A stretch of DNA of 64,000 nucleotides from an uncultured Psychrosphaera sp. Lineage in GTDB: Bacteria; Pseudomonadota; Gammaproteobacteria; Enterobacterales; Alteromonadaceae. The DNA lies in contig NZ_CANMSK010000014.1 of the NCBI RefSeq assembly GCF_947500655.1, forward strand, positions 46,012 through 110,011, in the 5' to 3' direction. Both the position numbers and the translations under genes were made by a program. The notes below the pieces were generated by a model. The model made no database searches and was not told the DNA's origin. It saw only the letters and a list, made by a program, of their open reading frames with translations. Position 1 is the stretch's first letter. Each line of letters begins with the position of its first letter. Below are positions 36,035 to 46,120 of the stretch, one piece after another.

Positions 36035-37924
36035 ATGACCAATAAAACCTATAACGCAGAGTCAATAGAAGTACTTAATGGACTCGAACCAGTTCGTCGT
36101 CGTCCTGGTATGTACACAGATACAACCAGACCAAATCACTTAGCTCAGGAAGTAATCGACAATAGTGTCGACGAAGCATTAGCCGGACATGCGTCAAATA
36201 TTATTGTAATTCTTCATGAAGATAATTCAATTGAAGTACAAGATGATGGTCGTGGTATGCCTGTGGATATTCACCCTGAAGAAGGTATTCCAGGGGTAGA
36301 ACTTATCCTAACGAAACTTCACGCTGGTGGTAAATTCTCAAATGATAATTATGAATTTTCCGGTGGTTTACACGGTGTAGGTGTTTCTGTTGTTAATGCA
36401 CTTACCACTAGAATGGAAATTCGAGTAAAACGTGATGCTCAAGAATACTTAATTGCATTTGAAAATGGTGACAAAGTTCAAGACTTAGAAGTTATAGGTA
36501 CGGTTGGTCGTCGTAATACTGGTACAAATATACGTTTTTGGCCAGATGCCTCGTACTTTGATACTGCAAAATTCTCTAATTCTAAACTAGTACATAATCT
36601 ACGAGCGAAAGCGGTTTTATGTCCTGGGTTAAGAATTAAATTTGAGAACAAACAAATTAATGAAAGCCATGAATGGCATTTTGTTGATGGGTTAAAAGAT
36701 TATTTAGTTGATTCGGTTAAAGATTATGTAACTTTACCAGAAGACCCATTTGTTGGTGTATTTAAAGGTAAGTTAGAGGCTGTTGAATGGGCTGTAACTT
36801 GGCTACCGGAAGGTGGCGAGTTAGTTGCTGAAAGTTATGTGAATTTGATCCCAACCGCACAAGGTGGTACACACGTAAATGGTTTGCGCCAAGGTTTGTT
36901 GGAAGCCATGCGTGAATTTTGTGAATTCAGAAACTTATTGCCACGTGGCATTAAATTAACACCTGAAGATATTTGGGAACGTTGCTCTTATATCCTATCT
37001 GTTAAAATGCAAGATCCACAGTTTGCCGGCCAAACAAAAGAACGTTTGTCATCGCGCCAATGTGCCAACTTTGTATCTGGTGTATTAAAGGATTCTTTTA
37101 GTCTTTGGTTAAATACGCATACGGATATATCTGAGCAACTTGCTGAATTGTGTATCTCAAATGCACAAAAACGATTGAAAGCAGCTAAGAAAGTAATTCG
37201 TAAAAAAGTAACTCAAGGCCCTGCATTACCGGGTAAATTAACCGATTGTAGTAGCCAAGAAAGTCAAAGAACTGAACTGTTCTTAGTGGAAGGTGACTCA
37301 GCTGGTGGCTCAGCAAAACAAGCGCGAGACCGTGAAATTCAAGCAATTATGCCACTTAGAGGTAAAATCCTTAACACTTGGGAAGTTGACTCTGGTCAAG
37401 TATTAGCTTCAGAAGAAGTACACAATATTTCTATCGCTATTGGTATGGATCCTGATTCAACTGACTTATCTCAATTACGTTACGGTAAAGTATGTATTTT
37501 AGCCGATGCAGACAGTGATGGTCTTCATATTGCTACACTTCTATGTGCCTTGTTTATTAAACATTATTACGCGTTAGTGGAAGCTGGACATGTCTATGTA
37601 GCTATGCCTCCTTTATATCGTATTGACGTAGGTAAAGACGTTTATTACGCACTCGATGAAGCCGAGAAAGACAGTGTGTTAGATCGCATTGTAGCGGAAA
37701 AGAAAAAAGGTAAAGTGAACGTACAACGATTCAAAGGATTGGGTGAGATGAATCCACTACAACTACGTGAGACCACGATGGATCCAAATACTCGTCGTTT
37801 AGTACAGTTAACAATCGATGAATTTACGCCAACTATGGAAATGATGGACATGTTGTTAGCTAAAAAACGTTCAGGCGATAGAAAAATATGGCTAGAAAGT
37901 AAAGGTAATAAAGCAGAAGTATAA
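36035..37924 (+). CDS. parE: DNA topoisomerase IV subunit B
   Basis: ParE supplies the ATPase half of topoisomerase IV, which decatenates daughter chromosomes. The 629-residue protein has the GHKL ATPase motifs (VIDNSVDEALAG, DDGRGMPVDIHP, GLHGVGVSVVNAL) and the TOPRIM part with LVEGDSAGGSAKQARDR and ADADSDGLHIATLL. Its length is normal. Its partner gene parC is not in the following positions; a TPR protein gene follows instead. Confidence 0.96.
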   Translation: MTNKTYNAESIEVLNGLEPVRRRPGMYTDTTRPNHLAQEVIDNSVDEALAGHASNIIVILHEDNSIEVQDDGRGMPVDIHPEEGIPGVELILTKLHAGGKFSNDNYEFSGGLHGVGVSVVNALTTRMEIRVKRDAQEYLIAFENGDKVQDLEVIGTVGRRNTGTNIRFWPDASYFDTAKFSNSKLVHNLRAKAVLCPGLRIKFENKQINESHEWHFVDGLKDYLVDSVKDYVTLPEDPFVGVFKGKLEAVEWAVTWLPEGGELVAESYVNLIPTAQGGTHVNGLRQGLLEAMREFCEFRNLLPRGIKLTPEDIWERCSYILSVKMQDPQFAGQTKERLSSRQCANFVSGVLKDSFSLWLNTHTDISEQLAELCISNAQKRLKAAKKVIRKKVTQGPALPGKLTDCSSQESQRTELFLVEGDSAGGSAKQARDREIQAIMPLRGKILNTWEVDSGQVLASEEVHNISIAIGMDPDSTDLSQLRYGKVCILADADSDGLHIATLLCALFIKHYYALVEAGHVYVAMPPLYRIDVGKDVYYALDEAEKDSVLDRIVAEKKKGKVNVQRFKGLGEMNPLQLRETTMDPNTRRLVQLTIDEFTPTMEMMDMLLAKKRSGDRKIWLESKGNKAEV

Positions 37925-38008
37925 CTAGGGGCTTTATATTTTATACACCTTAAATTAGAAATTCCATGATGTAGATTCAAGGTATTACCTTAATGTTTGG
38001 AGCTTAAA

Positions 38009-39571
38009 TTGCGCGGAAATAGCAAGACTAAAACGCAGTCGTCATTAACGGCCATGAACTATTTTAATATGAAGGTTGCATGTTTATGCGAAAAAAATAG
38101 TTGGGGTACGTTAATTCAAGAGCAATGTTCTCGCATGGGTATCGACGATGTTAAATTACTATACAAAGGGTTAGACTCTCTGGATCCTGAGAATTCGTAT
38201 GACCTGATTATTTTAGATGAAAATATAGATGTAAACAGATCAGGCAGTGAGGTCATTGATGGTTTGTTGGCATCAGGGATCATCAAATCAACTACGGGGG
38301 TTATCTTAGTTTGTGATGAGTCCAATAACCATGTTCAGGATTATGATAGTCCTTTAATGCTATTAGATTTTCTTTCAACACCTTTTAGTGAGAAAGACGT
38401 TACTGGTAGAGTCATGAGCATGGCTAAAGCTATTATATTATTTAAGCCAACCTTAACCTTTATAGGTAATGGTAAATTGTCATTTGCTTATAAAGCGTTA
38501 AATACCATTCCAAAAGATAATATTTCTATAGATGTAATCGAAAAGTTTTTAAAACTTAAGATCAACTTAACATTTGAGACTGGTAAATTTAATCAAGTTG
38601 TTTCAATTTGTAGTAAACCTACTGTTAAGGGAAAGTCTTGGAGTTTATGGCCTAACTTAAAAGCGCATTATGAACTAGGTGATTGGGACGCTTGTAGTAA
38701 ACTTTTATCAGAAGAGTCTTTTATCGCTTTACCGCCTGGATCTATGAAGCTTTTTTGGCAACTAAGAATTTTGTTACAACAACAAAAATTTGAAGATGCA
38801 ATTGAGCTCATTAATACATATCCATCCAGCTCAATGCCAGCATCTATGGTTCGTCTCGTATTTTTGATCTTAAGCTTTGCGCAAAGGTTTGATGATGCTC
38901 AAGAGTTTATAGAACGAAAAATTCGATTGGCCAAACCCAACTCTTTATTGTTTGCTCAACTAACTATGTCTCTTTGCAGCGTATATATTTATGACTATTT
39001 GTCATCTCCATCGAATGATAAAGATAAGATTTTGGATAAGTTAGAAGAGAGATTAAGTAGGTTTAGTAAAAAACATATTGCGAAAAGGTTTAGTGTTGAA
39101 ATTGCGGTAATAAATGTATATTTATTGATCATAAAAGCTGGAAGTAAACCTGACTTACTCAGTAATGCAAAAAATAGATTAGATGAGTTGAGTAAATCAA
39201 ACGATTCACCAGTAATTACCTGCCGAATTGCTTATGCATGGTATTTACTTGGCGAGCATAAAAAAGCGTTTGATGCGATGGTTTATGTGGATACTGAATT
39301 TAATGACATGCCTTTAAATATAGAGCGTTTAATTTTAGGGTTAGTACATACCCAAATATTTTATGCTATGTATCATCCAGAGAAAAAGTTTGATGCTTAT
39401 CATCGAATAGGCGATAAACATGTCGAGCAGAAAAAATATAAATTAGCTTGTAAATCATATGTAAGAGCACTGCTTTTAGAAGATCAGGAGCATGTTAAGG
39501 AAAAATTATATAAAGCTATGGCAGATGCTGAGTTGCCATATCTATCAGGCTATCAACTAAGTTCTGATTAA
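38009..39571 (+). CDS. TPR-like protein with degenerate receiver domain
   Basis: TTG 38009 is chosen because GGAG lies seven bases upstream; TTG 37997 is also in frame. Residues about 20-140 look like a CheY receiver. The central Asp is present in LIILDENID, but the acidic N-terminal pocket reads CLCEKNSW and the conserved Lys position reads LSTPFS, so phosphorylation chemistry is probably impaired. The remaining 370 residues are helical repeats of TPR type. Related receiver-TPR proteins in gammaproteobacteria act in signalling without a DNA-binding domain. It follows parE by 84 bases. Confidence 0.72.
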   Translation: MRGNSKTKTQSSLTAMNYFNMKVACLCEKNSWGTLIQEQCSRMGIDDVKLLYKGLDSLDPENSYDLIILDENIDVNRSGSEVIDGLLASGIIKSTTGVILVCDESNNHVQDYDSPLMLLDFLSTPFSEKDVTGRVMSMAKAIILFKPTLTFIGNGKLSFAYKALNTIPKDNISIDVIEKFLKLKINLTFETGKFNQVVSICSKPTVKGKSWSLWPNLKAHYELGDWDACSKLLSEESFIALPPGSMKLFWQLRILLQQQKFEDAIELINTYPSSSMPASMVRLVFLILSFAQRFDDAQEFIERKIRLAKPNSLLFAQLTMSLCSVYIYDYLSSPSNDKDKILDKLEERLSRFSKKHIAKRFSVEIAVINVYLLIIKAGSKPDLLSNAKNRLDELSKSNDSPVITCRIAYAWYLLGEHKKAFDAMVYVDTEFNDMPLNIERLILGLVHTQIFYAMYHPEKKFDAYHRIGDKHVEQKKYKLACKSYVRALLLEDQEHVKEKLYKAMADAELPYLSGYQLSSD

Positions 39572-39601
39572 CTGAGTAATTTGCAATTTCACATTACAAG
39601 A

Positions 39602-40750
39602 TCATAAAAACAAGTCGACCAAATTATTATAAAACTGAATGCCTTTTTCAGTTACCTGATATTGGTCACTTGTCACTTTTTCTAATAACGTAAGCTTAAC
39701 GGCTTTGCTAAGTTTCTCTTGAATATCGTTTGATTCAATTCCTGTATATTTTTCAAATTCAATAAGACTAAAAGCTTCTTTTAATCTTAATTTATTCATA
39801 AAGTATTCAAACGTTCTATCGTCCAATTCAACATCCCACACTTTATTCAAATGCGCTTTGGTTAAGTCCATATAACCTTTTGGGTGTTTTACTTTCTCCG
39901 TGCGAACAATCTTATTGTCTTGTTCAACTGTGATCTTGCCATGTGCTCCACAACCAATGCCTAAGTAATCACCAAAACGCCAATAATTTAAATTATGTTT
40001 GCATTGATAACCGGCTTTTGAATATGCGGATATTTCATATTGAATATAACCCGCTTGCTTTAATAACTCATGGCCTTGCTGCTGAATATCCCAAAGAGTT
40101 TCATCTTGCGGTAATTTGGGCGGCTGAGAGTAGAATAGGGTATTTGGTTCAATGGTTAATTGATACCAAGATAAATGCGTAGGGTTTAATGCAATCGCCT
40201 GTTTTAAATCTGATATAGCGTCGTCTAAGCTCTGATTTGGCAAACCGTGCATAAGGTCAATATTAAAGGTATTAACGCTACTAGCAGCGTAAGAAGCTGC
40301 TGTTTTTGCTTCATCGTCGTTATGTATTCTGCCTAATGCTTTGAGTTTGTCTAATTGAAAACTCTGTACGCCAATGGAGATGCGATTAACCCCAGCGTCA
40401 GCAAAACCTGAGAACTTGTTATATTCTAACGTTCCGGGATTAGCTTCCAGGGTTATTTCAATATCGTCTGCAAACTCAATGCGCTGTTTTACGCCGTTTA
40501 ATATATTAGCAACCGCTTTTTCAGATAGCAGACTTGGCGTGCCGCCACCAAAAAATATAGAGTGTAATTTACGGCCTTGTACATATTTTAAATCTTGATC
40601 TAAATCATCTAATAAATTAGCTACGTATTCAGTTTCTGGAATCGTACCTTTTTGCGCGTGACTATTAAAATCACAATAAGGGCATTTTTGTACACACCAA
40701 GGAATATGAATGTATAAAGATAATGGCGGTAGCACTAATGATATTGGCAA
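39602..40750 (-). CDS. hemW: radical SAM family haem chaperone HemW
   Basis: HemW is a radical-SAM-like protein that binds haem and has been linked to its insertion into respiratory enzymes. The 382-residue protein has the cluster motif CVQKCPYCDF (CxxxCxxC) near residues 19-28, GGGTPSLL, EANPGT, IGVQSFQ and DLMHGLPNQS. The HemW C-terminal domain is complete. It begins two bases after rdgB, so the genes are coupled, as in E. coli. Confidence 0.95.
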   Translation of the reverse strand: MPISLVLPPLSLYIHIPWCVQKCPYCDFNSHAQKGTIPETEYVANLLDDLDQDLKYVQGRKLHSIFFGGGTPSLLSEKAVANILNGVKQRIEFADDIEITLEANPGTLEYNKFSGFADAGVNRISIGVQSFQLDKLKALGRIHNDDEAKTAASYAASSVNTFNIDLMHGLPNQSLDDAISDLKQAIALNPTHLSWYQLTIEPNTLFYSQPPKLPQDETLWDIQQQGHELLKQAGYIQYEISAYSKAGYQCKHNLNYWRFGDYLGIGCGAHGKITVEQDNKIVRTEKVKHPKGYMDLTKAHLNKVWDVELDDRTFEYFMNKLRLKEAFSLIEFEKYTGIESNDIQEKLSKAVKLTLLEKVTSDQYQVTEKGIQFYNNLVDLFL

Positions 40751-40752
40751 GA

Positions 40753-41352
40753 CTAAAGACCTAACTGTTGGAACTGAGCCATTAATTGTTTTAACGCTTT
40801 ACCACGATGACTAAGAGCGTGTTTTTGTTCTGGATTTAACTGAGCTGCAGCAAGATTTAGTTGTGGTTGGAAAAAGACTGGGTCGTATCCAAAACCGTTT
40901 TCACCTTGTCTTTGCGTGCTTATTACGCCATCCCAACAGCCTTGGCATATAATTGGTGTTGGGTCATCAGCATGACGCATAAATACGAGTACGCAAACAA
41001 AACGAGCTTGGCGTTTACTTTCTTCAACGCCCTCTAACTGACTTAAAAGTTTATCAATATTAGTTCCGTCGGTTGCTCCTTCGCCAGCAAAACGAGAAGA
41101 ATAAATACCCGGAGCGCCATTTAACGCAGCAACTTCTAATCCTGAATCATCAGCGATACAAGGTAAACCAGTTACCTTTGATGCATGACGCGCTTTAATA
41201 ATGGCATTTTCAACAAATGTAGTGCCAGTTTCTGGCACTTCTTCCACATTAAATTCGCTTTGTGGAACTACGTTTAAACCTAAAGGCGCTAGCATTTCTT
41301 TAAGTTCGTTAACTTTACCTTTGTTACCAGAAGCGAGAAGTATGTCTTTCAT
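40753..41352 (-). CDS. rdgB: XTP/dITP diphosphatase RdgB
   Basis: RdgB (HAM1 family) removes non-canonical purine nucleoside triphosphates such as dITP and XTP. The 199-residue protein starts MKDILLASGNKGKVNEL at 41352 (an ATG four codons upstream is less likely). It contains the substrate motifs SGNKGK, ADDSGLEV, YSSRFAGEGATD, FGYDPVFF and SHRGKAL. It precedes hemW in one transcription unit. Confidence 0.96.
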   Translation of the reverse strand: MKDILLASGNKGKVNELKEMLAPLGLNVVPQSEFNVEEVPETGTTFVENAIIKARHASKVTGLPCIADDSGLEVAALNGAPGIYSSRFAGEGATDGTNIDKLLSQLEGVEESKRQARFVCVLVFMRHADDPTPIICQGCWDGVISTQRQGENGFGYDPVFFQPQLNLAAAQLNPEQKHALSHRGKALKQLMAQFQQLGL

Positions 41353-41490
41353 TATGCGGTCCAAAATAGATAGGAATTAAACTGGCGGAATAATAAAGGA
41401 GAACGTTACAACTTTAAAGGTTTGACTAGGCAACTGGGGTAAATCTTTTTGGTCAAAGAGGTTTATTCAATCAAGATGAATTTTAGACAC

Positions 41491-41522
41491 AAAAAAAGGT
41501 GCATGTAAATGCACCTTTTTTT
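41491..41522 (-). terminator. terminator after sodB
   Basis: AAAAAAAGGTGCAT and ATGCACCTTTTTT form a long stem with a GTAA loop. On the minus strand it ends in a T-run 13 bases after the sodB stop. It may also serve the opposite strand. Confidence 0.92.
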
Positions 41523-41534
41523 AATACAGGCTGA

Positions 41535-42116
41535 TTATGCAAAGTTAGCGTTTGCAAATTCCCAATTAACTAATGACCAGAAACCACCAAGGTATTCAGG
41601 ACGTACGTTACGGTAATCAATATAATAAGCATGTTCCCAAAGATCGACAGTGATAAGTGGTGTAACACCAGCTTCTGTGATTGGAGTACCTGCATTAGAT
41701 GTATTCACGATATCTAAAGAACCGTCAGCTAATTTAACTAACCAAGTCCAGCTAGAACCAAAGTTGTTAACTGCTTTGTCGTTAAATGCAGCTTGGAATT
41801 CAGCAAATGAACCCCATTTTGCATTAATCGCATCTGCAACTGCACCAGTTGGTTCGCCGCCGCCATTAGGGCTTAAAGAGTTCCAGTAGAAAGTGTGATT
41901 CCAAATTTGTGCTGCATTGTTAAATACACCACCTTCAGAAGTCTTAATGATCTCTTCTAAAGTTTTACCTTCGAATTCAGTACCACCAATAAGGCCATTA
42001 AGTTTTACAACGTAAGTGTTGTGATGTTTACCGTGGTGAAAGTCTAAAGTCTCAGCTGAAATATGAGGTTCTAAAGCGTCTTTTGCAAATGGTAATGCTG
42101 GTAATTCAAATGCCAT
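41535..42116 (-). CDS. sodB: superoxide dismutase [Fe]
   Basis: SodB converts superoxide to hydrogen peroxide and oxygen in the cytoplasm. The 193-residue form starting [17 protein letters not shown] at 42116 has a CGGAG ribosome site; the frame extends to 42185 but that part is not conserved. Metal ligands are visible in [19 protein letters not shown] and [13 protein letters not shown]. The residues fit the iron type. It is monocistronic. Confidence 0.96.
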   Translation of the reverse strand: MAFELPALPFAKDALEPHISAETLDFHHGKHHNTYVVKLNGLIGGTEFEGKTLEEIIKTSEGGVFNNAAQIWNHTFYWNSLSPNGGGEPTGAVADAINAKWGSFAEFQAAFNDKAVNNFGSSWTWLVKLADGSLDIVNTSNAGTPITEAGVTPLITVDLWEHAYYIDYRNVRPEYLGGFWSLVNWEFANANFA

Positions 42117-42419
42117 GATGGTCGTCTCCGTTGGTTTTATATAAGCATAGCTGATAAGATTATAAAACTTGACTATATTACTCAAGTATTAGTTTTACTA
42201 TATCGCTATTATTATTTATAGTTACACCTTTAATGAGGTTGTTAATTTTTGTTTCAAGTGAAAGCATTGAAAAATTTAATAATCGTACATATCTACACTA
42301 AATAATTTAATGAATTTGAATAATATGTATTTAAATTCTCTGTATGCTAGACCAAGAAATAATATCAAAATCATACTTTCTAGGTTAGTTTTATTCATCG
42401 CCATACTACCGAGGTTGAC
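42117..42419. other. divergent sodB / glutaredoxin intergenic region
   Basis: About 300 A/T-rich bases carry the promoters of the divergent sodB and glutaredoxin genes. I do not see a convincing Fur box or other operator. Confidence 0.4.
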
Positions 42420-42743
42420 ATGGAAACCATAGATAAAATCAAACAACAAATCGCTGAAAATTCAATTCTTTTATACATGAAAGGTAGCCCTAAATTACCT
42501 TCTTGTGGTTTCTCTTCACAAGCGTCTCAAGCATTAATGCAATGTGGTCAAGAATTCGCTTATGTTGATATTTTACAAAACCCAGATATTCGTGCTGAAT
42601 TACCAGCTTATGCGCAGTGGCCAACATTCCCACAATTGTGGATTGGTGGCGAGTTAGTTGGCGGTTGTGACATCATTATGGAAATGTTTCAAAAGGGTGA
42701 GCTACAATCTCTAATTAACGAAGAAGCTGAAAAGCCAGAGTAA
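42420..42743 (+). CDS. grxD: monothiol glutaredoxin, Grx4 family
   Basis: GrxD binds a bridging [2Fe-2S] cluster with glutathione and helps deliver iron-sulfur clusters. The 107-residue protein has the CGFS active site in LPSCGFSSQA (Cys near residue 29), the GSH-binding WPTFPQLWIGGELVGG and GGCDIIMEM. ATG 42420 follows CCGAGG. Sod and Grx4 genes are adjacent and divergent, as often seen in gammaproteobacteria. Confidence 0.95.
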   Translation: METIDKIKQQIAENSILLYMKGSPKLPSCGFSSQASQALMQCGQEFAYVDILQNPDIRAELPAYAQWPTFPQLWIGGELVGGCDIIMEMFQKGELQSLINEEAEKPE

Positions 42744-42764
42744 TACTGTTCGTTAAAATGTAAT

Positions 42765-42792
42765 AAAAAAACCAGCGTTTGCTGGTTTTTTT
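42765..42792 (+). terminator. terminator after grxD
   Basis: AAAAAAACCAGC/GCTGGTTTTTTT stem with GTTT loop, ending in seven T residues. Confidence 0.92.
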
Positions 42793-42899
42793 ATAGGTGG
42801 TATTTGTCTGATTTTTGTTAAGTAAGTAAATGGCTTGAACTTTGCATTTAAGCTGTGACATCCCATATTTAATGCACCTTAATTATAAGTATTAGGTTT

Positions 42900-44579
42900 A
42901 TGTTAAAAGTCTATTTGAAAAATAAGTTCATCCAGAAAAACTACTTAACTGTATGTATTTATTTAATTATTTCAGTGGCAGTGAACGCTTGCAGTGACTC
43001 TTCAAGTGGATCTGATTCTGCGGCAAATCTTGCCAGTGTTAATGCTGGAGAAGATCAAGTCGTACTAGAAGGTCAGGCTATAACGTTAGATGCTACGGTT
43101 TATCCTGAAGGTGGTACGGTGGTTTGGGTGCAAACCCAAGGTCCATTTATTGATGGATTTCCTACGGAAGATGACTTAAGTGTTGAAATAACCGCTCCGG
43201 CTACTTCTGTAGACGTTGATTTGGTGTTTAAAGCTGAGTATACCTCTTCGGATGGTCAGGTTGTTTATGATGAAATAACCATTCAAGTGACTAATGTTGA
43301 CTATGCACCCATTGCAATTGTTCAGTTTGAAGACGGACTAACACCTGCATTTGATACTTATGAAGTAGTGACACTTTTAGGCACTAGCAGTTACGATCAA
43401 GATGGTGAGATTCGTCAATATCAATGGACCCAAATTGATGAAAATGATGCGTTAACTTTTATTTCAGATACAGACTCAGATGAGTTACAACTTACAGCTC
43501 CTTTTGTGACAGTCGCAACAAATTTTACTTTACAACTTACCGTCACCGATAACTCTGGATTGGAAGGTAGTAATACTCTTATTGTTCCAGTTGCTGCATC
43601 TAGTAGCGTTATTGCGGCAAATGCGGGTTCGGATCAAATTGTGGATGAATTTACGCTTGTTACTCTTAATGCATCAGACAGTGCATCAGCGGTTTCAGAT
43701 GTAAGTTGCAATTGGCAACAAACTTATGGAATTAGTGTCGTTATTGATGATGTGGATAGCTGTATAACCACTTTCGTAGCGCCTGATGTTGATGCCGAAG
43801 AAGAATTGATTTTTTCAGTAGAGGTAACGGACAGTGCAAATGAACAAGTATCAAGTGAAGTTTTGATAACGGTTAATCCAGTTAACTTGGGAACTTTGCA
43901 TGATACGGGTATAACTAAATGTTTTAGTGACACTAAAGAAATAACCTGTAACAACCCGGATTATCCAGAACAAGATGCTGATTCAGGTCGAGATGAAATT
44001 AGCTCTTTATTGGATAAAATAGGCGAAGGGCCTCGTTCTTTTGATTTTACTAAATTTGATGAGAATGGGGATGAGTTATCCCATTCTGCGGTCGTGTTTA
44101 GCTGTGTTCGCGATAACTTCACTGGTTTAATTTGGGAAGTTAAAGACTCACCAAGCATCCCTGAGTTTGAAAATTTAAGAGGCGCTGAAAACTATTACAG
44201 CATGGACTCTGATCTTGATCCTATATTATCTTGTCCATCAACTAGTAATTGTGGGCAAGAAGAATTCATAAATACTGTTAATGATGAGTATTTCTGTGGT
44301 GGGGCTAATTGGCGTTTACCAACTTATTTAGAGTTATTAAATATACTGGATTATAACGATGTCGATAGTGGTGATTTATTTGTGTCAGATTTCTTCCTGA
44401 ATACACCAGATAAAGCTAAGTTAGGGCATAAGTTCTATTGGGTATCTGACGCTAATGCAGAGGGCGGTACCGATGAAGCTTATTTTGTATTAGATTTAGC
44501 CACTGGTGATGATTCGGTAATACATATGTCAAAACCTGCTTATGTTATTTTAGTTAGAAGTGTTGGGGACGAGGATTAG
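42900..44579 (+). CDS. lipoprotein with PKD-like repeats and DUF1566 domain
   Basis: The 559-residue precursor has a signal segment ending in VNAC (Cys31), so it is probably a lipoprotein with a rather long n-region. Three immunoglobulin-like PKD/REJ-type repeats follow (starting near NAGEDQVVLEG, near QFEDG..YEVVTLLGTSSYD, and at NAGSDQIVDEFTLVTLNAS), covering about 48-330. The C-terminal DUF1566 (Lcl-type) domain (about 395-555) shows VRDNFTGLIWEVKD and GGANWRLPTYLELLNILD. Such proteins are usually outer-surface adhesin-like. Two bases separate it from a second DUF1566 gene. Confidence 0.8.
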   Translation: MLKVYLKNKFIQKNYLTVCIYLIISVAVNACSDSSSGSDSAANLASVNAGEDQVVLEGQAITLDATVYPEGGTVVWVQTQGPFIDGFPTEDDLSVEITAPATSVDVDLVFKAEYTSSDGQVVYDEITIQVTNVDYAPIAIVQFEDGLTPAFDTYEVVTLLGTSSYDQDGEIRQYQWTQIDENDALTFISDTDSDELQLTAPFVTVATNFTLQLTVTDNSGLEGSNTLIVPVAASSSVIAANAGSDQIVDEFTLVTLNASDSASAVSDVSCNWQQTYGISVVIDDVDSCITTFVAPDVDAEEELIFSVEVTDSANEQVSSEVLITVNPVNLGTLHDTGITKCFSDTKEITCNNPDYPEQDADSGRDEISSLLDKIGEGPRSFDFTKFDENGDELSHSAVVFSCVRDNFTGLIWEVKDSPSIPEFENLRGAENYYSMDSDLDPILSCPSTSNCGQEEFINTVNDEYFCGGANWRLPTYLELLNILDYNDVDSGDLFVSDFFLNTPDKAKLGHKFYWVSDANAEGGTDEAYFVLDLATGDDSVIHMSKPAYVILVRSVGDED

Positions 44580-44581
44580 CG

Positions 44582-45127
44582 ATGATAAATAAATTAAGAA
44601 AATATTTAACAATATTAATAACTTCATTTTTAATGTTCTTGTCAACACAAGCATTTTCAGATCAACAATGCGACGGCAGTACAGTAACTACAGACGATGC
44701 TGACTTTGTTATATCAGATGATGAGCCTGGGATTGTTATCCATTCAACCACAGGGTTAGCTTGGGCTAGGTGTGTTGTAGGGCAAGAATGGAATGTTGAT
44801 GATGAGGTTTGTGAAGGCTCAGCAAAGCAATTAACTTGGCAAGATGCACTTAAGCTTTCAACGAGTTATGAATTAGAACAAAAAACAGGATGGCGGGTGC
44901 CCAATATAAAAGAGCTAGCCTCTATTGTTGAACGTAACTGCGTTACACCATCCGCTAACTTAACTATTTTTGATAATACTCCCATTAAAAACTTTTGGTC
45001 TTCATCACCTAATACAGCAGCCGCTCAAGCGGATGAAGCTTGGGCCATTTCATTTTCTAATGGACGGTTAGATAGTAATTTTAAAAACAGTGATTTCTAC
45101 GTACGCATGGTTAAATACGCTGAATAG
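44582..45127 (+). CDS. DUF1566 (Lcl-type) secreted protein
   Basis: The 181-residue precursor has a Sec signal peptide ending near QAFS (about residue 26). The mature part is essentially one DUF1566 domain: STTGLAWARCVVGQEW, LTWQDALKLSTSYEL, GWRVPNIKELASIVERNC and NFWSSSPN..AWAISFSNGRL. It follows the larger DUF1566 lipoprotein by two bases, and the pair probably works together at the surface. Four or more cysteines may form disulfides. The ligand is not known. Confidence 0.82.
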   Translation: MINKLRKYLTILITSFLMFLSTQAFSDQQCDGSTVTTDDADFVISDDEPGIVIHSTTGLAWARCVVGQEWNVDDEVCEGSAKQLTWQDALKLSTSYELEQKTGWRVPNIKELASIVERNCVTPSANLTIFDNTPIKNFWSSSPNTAAAQADEAWAISFSNGRLDSNFKNSDFYVRMVKYAE

Positions 45128-45200
45128 CATTGATCATTAATTGCTTTACCTGCAAAATTAAACGCACTGAAATACATTCTTTGTAATTGGAATTAAGACT

Positions 45201-45983
45201 TTGCGTTTTCACCTTATATTTTTCATTTTCTTGGCTTTTACTTTTACACAACAAAGTAACGCGGCTGAGTGCCCAATCCAATTAAAAATGGGTTTGTTAA
45301 TATCCCCTGATCATATCCGTGTTTTAAAAAAAGGTCGTACCCAATTTCAAATTAATAACAATGAACAACTGTTTATCCGTGGTGACGAAATAGAATTGAC
45401 GCCAGAGCAAACATCTTTAGTTAAAGAGTTTAGTATGGGACTAAGAAAAGAACTGCCTGAGATTGTCGATATTGCAATGGACAGTATGGAACTAGGTTTT
45501 GGGGCGTTAAATGACGTAATTAAAGGTATTGCAGGTACTGATGCTGCGCAAGGAATTGAAGAGCACTTTGCTGTTTTACAACGAAGTTTAATGGGCCGTT
45601 TTGCTCGTAGTGGCGATAACTTTTATTTAGCACCTCAGGGCTTAAATGAACTTAATGATTTTTTTGAAGGTGAGCTTTCCAATCAGGTTAAAAGCATAGT
45701 TACCAACTCTTTGAGTGTTATGTTAGGCGCTATGGATGAAGCGTTTAAACAAAGCGACAGTGATATAGAAGGTAAGAAAGTAGGCTTAGGAGAGAGGGTT
45801 GACTTGATAAGTGCTGAAGTCGAACGTTCGTTAAAATATAATGCAGATAGATTAGAGCAAAAAGCGCATGCTTTTTGTCAACGTTTTGAAACATTAGATG
45901 CAATTGAAGCTAGATTACAAAAGCAATTACCACGCCTTAGGAATTATGACATTTTAAGTAATGCAGCAGCCACAGTAGATTAA
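45201..45983 (+). CDS. DUF2884 (YggN) family periplasmic protein
   Basis: The 260-residue precursor starts at TTG 45201 behind a GGAATTAAG site and has a signal peptide ending near SNAAE (about residue 22). It matches the YggN/DUF2884 family: LKKGRTQFQINNNEQLFIRGDEI and LSNQVKSIVTNSL, with a closing LRNYDIL. E. coli yggN also lies near rdgB-hemW. The function is unknown. Confidence 0.78.
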   Translation: MRFHLIFFIFLAFTFTQQSNAAECPIQLKMGLLISPDHIRVLKKGRTQFQINNNEQLFIRGDEIELTPEQTSLVKEFSMGLRKELPEIVDIAMDSMELGFGALNDVIKGIAGTDAAQGIEEHFAVLQRSLMGRFARSGDNFYLAPQGLNELNDFFEGELSNQVKSIVTNSLSVMLGAMDEAFKQSDSDIEGKKVGLGERVDLISAEVERSLKYNADRLEQKAHAFCQRFETLDAIEARLQKQLPRLRNYDILSNAAATVD

Positions 45984-46120
45984 ATTAATACCCAGTTAGT
46001 TCATCATAAAATTGATATGGTTCAGTATATATCAACTTCAAAATCATTTTATTTTTATGCTAATATCTTGCCAATAACTATATTTACCAATTAATAAATT
46101 CCAGAAAACGATAGGATATC

